A stretch of DNA of 64,000 nt from SIG636 sp045592105. Lineage in GTDB: Bacteria; Bacillota; Clostridia; Oscillospirales; CAG-382. The DNA lies in contig JAZNUB010000041.1 in NCBI GenBank assembly GCA_045592105.1, positions 21,402 to 85,401 of the forward strand. The letters run 5' to 3'. How positions within the stretch are numbered: position 1 is the first letter of the stretch; each line of letters starts with the position of its first letter. Positions 59,167 to 64,000 of this stretch are shown piece after piece. The notes beneath the pieces are model-generated. The model saw nothing but the letters and a program-made list of their open reading frames with translations, did no database searches and was not told where the DNA came from. Position numbers and translations under genes: made by a program.

Positions 59167-60081
59167 ATGCACGATATAATCGTTATAGGTGCAGGTCCCG
59201 CAGGGCTTACTGCCGCAGTTTATGCGCGCAGGGCAGGCAAAAGCGTGCTTATACTTGAAAAAAGCACCTTTGGCGGGCAGGTAACCTACTCCCCTAAAAT
59301 AGAAAACGTGCCCGGCTTTGTTTCCATAAGCGGTGCAGAGCTTGCGGATAAGCTTGTGGAGCAGGCTTTGGCGCAGGGCGCGGATATAGAGATGGAAACG
59401 GTAACGGCACTTTCCAAAACGGAAAACGGCTTTACCGTTACCACCGAGGACGGAACGCATTCCTGCCGCGCTGTTATCATCGCGGCAGGCGTAAAGCATA
59501 GGCTTCTTGGCTTAGAGGGCGAGGAGGGCTATATAGGCAACGGCATAAGCTTTTGTGCCGTGTGTGACGGTGCTTTTTATGCAAACGGTACCGTTGCCGT
59601 TATAGGCGGCGGAAACAGCGCATTGCAGGAGGCTTTGATGCTTTCGGAGCTTTGCAAGAAGGTGTACGTTGTGCAAAACCTTGGCTTCCTAACGGGTGAG
59701 GAAAGCTTGCAAAAGGAGCTTTCTGCAAAGCCTAATGTGGAGCTGATATTAAACACGGTTGTTAAAGAACTGCACGGAGATGCCGCGCTTAACGCCATAA
59801 GCGTAGAGAATACCGAAACGGGTGAGAGCCGCAATATAGGGCTGGACGGTATGTTTATAGCCATAGGGCTTGAGCCGCAAAACGGTATATACGGCGATTA
59901 CGTTAAGCTTGACAGGGGCTATATCGCCTCCGACGAGGGATGCCGCACGGAAACCGAGGGCGTTTACGCCGCGGGGGATTGCCGCACCAAGGCGGTACGT
60001 CAGATAGCTACCGCCACGGCAGACGGTGCTTTGGCCGCGCTTGCCGCTTGCGCTTATCTCGACGGCAGAAATAATGGGTAG
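59167..60081 (+). CDS. trxB: thioredoxin reductase
   Basis: 304 residues: FAD-binding GAGPAGLTAAVYARRAG, redox-active CAVCDGAFY, NADPH-binding IGGGNSALQEAL and the C-terminal FAD motif GVYAAGDCRTKAVRQIATA. It transfers NADPH electrons to the CGPC thioredoxin and, by position 15 bp after nrdD, probably to its fused glutaredoxin domain. Confidence 0.95.
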   Translation: MHDIIVIGAGPAGLTAAVYARRAGKSVLILEKSTFGGQVTYSPKIENVPGFVSISGAELADKLVEQALAQGADIEMETVTALSKTENGFTVTTEDGTHSCRAVIIAAGVKHRLLGLEGEEGYIGNGISFCAVCDGAFYANGTVAVIGGGNSALQEALMLSELCKKVYVVQNLGFLTGEESLQKELSAKPNVELILNTVVKELHGDAALNAISVENTETGESRNIGLDGMFIAIGLEPQNGIYGDYVKLDRGYIASDEGCRTETEGVYAAGDCRTKAVRQIATATADGALAALAACAYLDGRNNG

Positions 60082-60094
60082 AGGAGAGGGCGTT

Positions 60095-60529
60095 GTGAAA
60101 AGATTTTTTGCTTTGTTTTTAGTGCTTGCTTCGTTGCTTGCGTTTGCAGGCTGTGGCGAAAAGGTGGACGAATATCCCGTGGCTTGGGAATACGTTACGG
60201 GCTTGCCAGCAGGGTTCCCAACGCTTTCCGAAAAGCTTACCACCTCAAACGAAAGCTATTCCTCCGATAAAGCAGAGATAGAGCTTGCTTGGGCGCGTGT
60301 TAGCGAAAGCGATTTTAACGGCTACAAGGCTAAGATAGAGGAATGGGCAGGCGCAAAATTTGCCGCACAGGACGAAAACGGAACCGCGCTTTTAACGGCT
60401 ACCGTAAATGGCAAAAGCATTGAGGTAAAGGCTGTTTATAAGCCTGATGCATCGGGCAAACACATCGAAGGTGCAGAATACGATTGCCAGGGCGTGATTA
60501 TTGTAACCGAAGCGAAAAACGAAGATTAA
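60095..60529 (+). CDS. small lipoprotein of unknown function
   Basis: GTG 60095 after GAGGAGAGGG; 144 residues. Lipoprotein signal (FLVLASLLAFAGC, Cys 20) and a compact alpha/beta domain (AELAWARVSESDFNGYKAKIEEWAG-like region). No recognised family. It ends before a terminator and may be the last gene of the trxB transcript. Confidence 0.65.
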   Translation: MKRFFALFLVLASLLAFAGCGEKVDEYPVAWEYVTGLPAGFPTLSEKLTTSNESYSSDKAEIELAWARVSESDFNGYKAKIEEWAGAKFAAQDENGTALLTATVNGKSIEVKAVYKPDASGKHIEGAEYDCQGVIIVTEAKNED

Positions 60530-60549
60530 AGGCAAATAAATAACAATTA

Positions 60550-60594
60550 AAGGCTTTCTCAATTGCAGTAATTGCAATTTGAGAAAGCCTTTTT
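60550..60594 (+). terminator. terminator after the lipoprotein gene
   Basis: AAGGCTTTCTCAA (60550-60562) pairs with TTGAGAAAGCCTT (60579-60591), T run following. The inner ATTGCAGTAATTGCAAT adds a second small stem. Confidence 0.85.
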
Positions 60595-60713
60595 GTGCGT
60601 AAGATATTTAGTTATTCCCAAACAAATCGGGTATATGCCGCGCTTGGTTTTAGATGCCGCGTAGCGGGTCATTCGTGAATGCCACCTACAATTAAAGCGT
60701 TAAGCTTTTGGCA

Positions 60714-60941
60714 CTATTCCTCAGCTTCCGGCTCTTCCTTTTTTATGCTGCTTCTGTAACGGATTATCCAGATAACAGCCGCAAGCAACCACATAGCGGC
60801 ACAGAAATAGTGGATATAAGAAAGGAAATGCGTGCGGTTGTATATCAAATCGAATATGCTTGTTGCAATCCAAGCCAGCGCGTTGAAAACGTTAAGTATA
60901 ACAACAAATATGCTAACCTTTTTCTTTTCTTTTTTAGCCAT
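60714..60941 (-). CDS. small two-helix membrane protein
   Basis: ATG 60941 after GAAGGAG; 75 residues with helices at about 10-30 and 42-62 and a charged KKEEPEAEE tail. No known family. It overlaps the end of the DUF5662 gene by 8 bp on the same strand, so they are co-transcribed. Confidence 0.6.
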   Translation of the reverse strand: MAKKEKKKVSIFVVILNVFNALAWIATSIFDLIYNRTHFLSYIHYFCAAMWLLAAVIWIIRYRSSIKKEEPEAEE

Positions 60942-61494
60942 TTTTCTTGCTCCTTCGTTTGCTTTCTTTAACAGCCGCTTTAACAGCCGCAAAAGCTTCC
61001 TTTTCGCCCTTTTCCGCAAGCAGGGTTAGCCAGCTTTCCAAAAGCGCGCTTGTGTTTTCGTTTATAAAACGCCGCTTCTTGTCACCATTCAGAAAGTAAT
61101 CCAGCCCGCTTCTGTCGGTATAATCCTTGCCCTTGTATATTTTGCACGCCGCAACGCGGTCACAAAACATCTCGGCAACGTATTTAATGGGCATCTCCAC
61201 AGGCTCCACCTTCTTTGTGTGAACGTTCACATCCGTCCAATACTCAAAGTGGTGGCGGTTGCGCCCCTTGTGGTGCATCCACGCGGCGGAATAGCCCTTG
61301 TCACGCCGTTCGTTCTCGTTAGGGCTGTAGGTGCCTGCGTAATATTTTGCACCTGCCCAAAACTCGGTTACCGTGTATTTGGATAGGTCGTGCCGTAGCC
61401 CTTGCCAAAATATACCCACCTTAAAGCAGTGTGCTATAACCTTGTGGCGGTGCTTTGTTATGGTGCGAAAATGTTTAATAGGGTGTAGTTTCAC
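60934..61494 (-). CDS. DUF5662 family protein
   Basis: 186 residues; HKVIAHCFKVGIFWQGLRHDLSKY, AAWMHHKGRNRHHFEYW and MFCDRVAAC are the DUF5662 blocks, with histidines and aspartates arranged like an HD-type metal site. Function unestablished; a phosphohydrolase is possible. It is read from the same strand as the glycosyltransferase gene 6 bp upstream. Confidence 0.82.
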   Translation of the reverse strand: MKLHPIKHFRTITKHRHKVIAHCFKVGIFWQGLRHDLSKYTVTEFWAGAKYYAGTYSPNENERRDKGYSAAWMHHKGRNRHHFEYWTDVNVHTKKVEPVEMPIKYVAEMFCDRVAACKIYKGKDYTDRSGLDYFLNGDKKRRFINENTSALLESWLTLLAEKGEKEAFAAVKAAVKESKRRSKKNG

Positions 61495-61500
61495 CTAAAA

Positions 61501-62502
61501 TCAGTCTTCCTCGTCTTCAAGATAGTCTTTTATAATAAAGCGCGGTCTGCCCTTGGTTTCAAGATAAATCTTGCCGATATACGCGCCAACAACGCCTATC
61601 GACATCATAAGCAAGCCGCCTATTGCCCACAGCGATACAATAAGGCTTGTCCAACCCGGCTCCACATTAGTCCAAGCAGGTGCAATGCTTTCCCAATTCG
61701 GAACGGCCTTGTTAAGTATAAACAGCACAACGAAATAGATAAGCATAACAGCGCTTATACAAAACATACCCAAGCCAAGCTTTGTAATAAGGTTTATAGG
61801 GGTGGTGCTTAGGGAAGTAATCCCCTCTATAGAGAAGGATATCATCTTTTTAAGCGGATACTTGCTTTCGCCCGCAAAGCGTTCCGCACGCTCGTAATAC
61901 ACGATATCAGAGGGGTAGCCTATCATAGGCACGATACCGCGAAGGAACAAATTAACCTCTTTAAACTGAGCCAAGCCCTCAAGCGCGCGCTTGCTCATAA
62001 GCCTATAATCCGCATGGTTAAAAACCGTTTTGGCGCCCATTTTGTTCATAAGGCGGTAAAAGCTTTCAGCTGTAAAGCGCTTGAAAAAGCTATCCGTTTT
62101 GCGCTTGCTGCGCACGCCGTACACAATATCACAGCCTGCATGATATTTGTCCACCATCTCGTCAACGGCGTTGATATCGTCCTGCAAGTCGGCATCCATA
62201 GAGATTGCCATATCAGCCTCCTCCATAACGGTCATCAACCCGCCCAAAAGCGCGTTTTGATGCCCGCGGTTGCGGCTTAAATTTATGCCCGTAAACAAGG
62301 GGCTTTGCTTGTGAAGCTCGCTAATAATATCCCATGTTTTGTCCTTACTGCCGTCGTTTACAAAGGCAATCCTACTGTCCTTGGCTATTTTGCCTTCGCT
62401 TATCAAGGCTTGTACCTTTGCAAGCAAGCGCTTAGAGGTTTCGGGCAAAACCTCCTCCTCGTTATAGCAGGGCACAACAATAAACAGTCTGTTTGGGCGC
62501 AT
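61501..62502 (-). CDS. GT2 glycosyltransferase, GtrB/DPM1-like
   Basis: 333 residues: IVVPCYNEEEVLPET, FVNDGSKDKTW, SRNRGHQNALLGG, the metal site ISMDADLQDDI, and DYRLMSKRAL, then two C-terminal helices (about 235-258, 270-310). Such enzymes put a sugar on undecaprenyl phosphate for transfer outside. It heads the minus-strand trio and has AAGGAAGG before its start. Confidence 0.93.
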   Translation of the reverse strand: MRPNRLFIVVPCYNEEEVLPETSKRLLAKVQALISEGKIAKDSRIAFVNDGSKDKTWDIISELHKQSPLFTGINLSRNRGHQNALLGGLMTVMEEADMAISMDADLQDDINAVDEMVDKYHAGCDIVYGVRSKRKTDSFFKRFTAESFYRLMNKMGAKTVFNHADYRLMSKRALEGLAQFKEVNLFLRGIVPMIGYPSDIVYYERAERFAGESKYPLKKMISFSIEGITSLSTTPINLITKLGLGMFCISAVMLIYFVVLFILNKAVPNWESIAPAWTNVEPGWTSLIVSLWAIGGLLMMSIGVVGAYIGKIYLETKGRPRFIIKDYLEDEED

Positions 62503-62636
62503 AGTATTACCTTCCTTTCCCCTTTTTTTATTATTGTATCATTGTTGTACGTATTTTTCAAGCACTTTTGCAATATTTGGTATAAACAGACGTGCCGCAG
62601 GGTATGCTAACGCAAAAGGAAGAAGGAGAGGGAACA

Positions 62637-63797
62637 ATGAAAAAGATAAGAAGGCTTTTTGCACTTGCCGCTTGTTTATGCGCGGTATTGTATTTCGGTG
62701 CGTCCAAGGGCGCGGCTATATCTCCCGGCTTGGAGGTGCTTCGCGCGGAAACAAAGCTTGTTAAATGCTGTGTGAACGGGCAAAAGGTTGGCTTTACCGC
62801 CGCCGAGTTTGAAGAGCTTACAGGTACGCGCTTTGACTATCTTACCCTTTGCACGCTGCCTTCCGTTAAGGACGGCGTTTTAAAGTTTGCGGGGGTAGAT
62901 GCCGTTAAGGGGCAAAGGATTTCCGCATCAGGCATATCGCTTTTAAAGTTTGTGCCCGCAAGCGGCTTTAAGGGAAACAGCGGCTTTAGCTTTACGGTAA
63001 ACTCTGCGGAGTGGGAAAGCAAGGAGATTAACTGCCTTATCCGCTTTTCGGAAACGGTAAACTTTGCGCCCATAGCGGTTGGAGAGGGCTTTAGCACCTA
63101 CCGCAACGTTAGCGTTACGAAAAGGCTTTCCACCTATGACCCCGACGGGGATATGCTTACCTACGTTATAGAACAGTACCCCAGCGGCGGCACCTTGGTT
63201 ATAGAGGACGGCGAAGCAACCTATACGCCCGTGGCGGGCTTTGTTGGCTCTGATAGCTTTGTGTACCACGCCGTGGACGGATACGGCAACAAAAGCGAGC
63301 CTGTAAAGGCGTGGATAACCGTTTCCAACAGTAAAAGCGGCATATATTTTGCCGATATGCGTGAGGATAACGCACATTTATGCGCCATTCTTGCCGCCGA
63401 AAATGACGTTATGACCTACACGCTTATTGGGGATAGCTATTATTTCACCCCCGATGAAAGAGTTAGCCGCATAGATTTTGCGGTGATGCTTGTAAGCGCG
63501 GCGGGCGTAAAGGTGCCCGACAAGGTGCATCCAACGGATATTTTTACAGATACGGAAACACAAAGCACCTTAAAACGCCTTTATTTAGAGGCGGCTGTAA
63601 CCAACGGCTTTATCGATGTGGAAGGGAACACGTTTTGCCCCGATGAGGATATATGCGTTTTCGATGCCGTTGCTATGACAGAGAAAGCGCTTGCAGAGGG
63701 CGCGCAAGGCATAAGCAGTGCGTATTACGAAAATGCATCGCGCTATCTTACAAAAAAGGATGCGGCGGTTATGTTGTCCTTGCTGTTAGAACAGTAG
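62637..63797 (+). CDS. secreted surface protein with Ig-like and S-layer-homology-like regions
   Basis: ATG 62637 after GGAGAGGG; 386 residues. Signal peptide (1-28), an N-terminal domain of unknown type, a tandem-95/cadherin-like Ig repeat (YDPDGDMLTYVIEQY, GGTLVIEDGEATYTPVAGFVGSDSFVYHA, about 165-230) and three SLH-like segments (VSRIDFAVMLVSAAGV, LKRLYLEAAVTNGFID, KKDAAVMLSLLLEQ). SLH repeats bind pyruvylated wall polymer. They are degenerate here, so the call is moderate. Confidence 0.7.
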   Translation: MKKIRRLFALAACLCAVLYFGASKGAAISPGLEVLRAETKLVKCCVNGQKVGFTAAEFEELTGTRFDYLTLCTLPSVKDGVLKFAGVDAVKGQRISASGISLLKFVPASGFKGNSGFSFTVNSAEWESKEINCLIRFSETVNFAPIAVGEGFSTYRNVSVTKRLSTYDPDGDMLTYVIEQYPSGGTLVIEDGEATYTPVAGFVGSDSFVYHAVDGYGNKSEPVKAWITVSNSKSGIYFADMREDNAHLCAILAAENDVMTYTLIGDSYYFTPDERVSRIDFAVMLVSAAGVKVPDKVHPTDIFTDTETQSTLKRLYLEAAVTNGFIDVEGNTFCPDEDICVFDAVAMTEKALAEGAQGISSAYYENASRYLTKKDAAVMLSLLLEQ

Positions 63798-63859
63798 TGT
63801 AGGGGCTGTAAAAAAAGGCCGGAACGCAAGAAAACTATATATACTGTACTATTGTAGCT

Positions 63860-64000
63860 GGGGCTGTCTCATAGCATTAACAAATTGTGAACGCTATGTG
63901 CAACCTTAACAAAAAATCAAGGGCGTTATTTAACTGCCCTTGATTTTTTTGTTACTTTTGTATATGGTTTCATCTCAAAATTTCAATTTGAGACAGCCCC
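63860..64000 (+). mobile_element. MITE copy B (141 bp)
   Basis: The same element as 31331-31470 in opposite orientation: 12-bp TIR GGGGCTGTCTCA, central perfect stem (63911-63924 / 63936-63949) with T/A runs. It lies 62 bp after the SLH gene and reaches the last base of the window, where the right TIR is complete. Confidence 0.88.

Noticed and set aside
1..64000. tRNA, rRNA or plasmid/conjugation genes
   Set aside because: I looked for them, especially at the element ends, and saw no tRNA-like cloverleaf, relaxase, replication or type IV secretion gene; the element appears non-conjugative.

Overview
The window reads as a chromosomal contig of an anaerobic Gram-positive bacterium of the class Clostridia, most likely a gut or rumen relative of the Oscillospiraceae/Ruminococcaceae. 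Supporting signs are a dockerin-bearing secreted protein, an oxygen-independent ribonucleotide reductase, transketolase split into two genes, a sepF-yggT-divIVA-ileS division cluster, many lipoproteins with short signal peptides, AGGAGG-type ribosome binding sites and frequent GTG/TTG starts. No taxon can be named from sequence alone.

Host backbone, left (1-5967): the 5' part of pyrH and a metalloprotease / pseudo-hydrolase pair on the minus strand, then dut, trxA, an MBL-fold hydrolase and a dockerin protein on the plus strand.

Integrated element (about 6182-34674, about 28.5 kb): the host uvrB has been split after about codon 91. Its 5' stub with the native promoter remains at 5968-6240. 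An intact uvrB at 34433 has a different, AT-richer 5' end and a promoter that appear to come from the element. Within the element lie a Kiwa-like defence pair (6655-8077); a tyrosine recombinase (8083-8991); and two adjacent cassettes, 9067-12509 and 12669-18903, each bounded by a near-perfect 55-59 bp inverted repeat around a 21-bp dyad (ACAATAA-N7-TTATTGT). The N7 spacer is identical within a pair and differs between pairs, which is what two independent DNA-inversion switches worked by one recombinase would look like. Cassette 1 carries a pentapeptide-repeat membrane protein opposed to a GNAT acetyltransferase and a PLP aminotransferase. Cassette 2 carries a SIR2-STAND NTPase (Avs-like anti-phage sensor) opposed to a class III aminotransferase and an FkbM methyltransferase. 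Then come an XRE-DUF3990 / partner toxin-antitoxin-like pair, an excisionase-like protein, a LytTR two-component system with duplicated lipoproteins and an ABC exporter, a DUF4358-MBOAT-DHHW polymer O-acetylation operon, a MITE, and two tandem integrases, the second frameshifted.

Host backbone, right (34433-64000): uvrB, uvrA, two tRNA/rRNA-linked radical-SAM-type genes, lipoproteins, miaA, an HlyD-like adaptor, the yggS-sepF-yggT-divIVA cluster, ileS, lspA, rluD, split transketolase and a class I amidotransferase. These are followed by a small repressor/zinc-ribbon module lodged in front of nrdG, then nrdG, a glutaredoxin-fused nrdD, trxB, a lipoprotein, three minus-strand genes and an SLH-type surface protein. 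The window ends exactly on a second copy of the MITE.

The main discovery candidate is the pair of recombinase-flanked cassettes, in which defence-type proteins and small-molecule or modification enzymes lie on opposite strands. One inversion would exchange which strand is read from a fixed outside promoter. The uvrB-restoring integration is the second.
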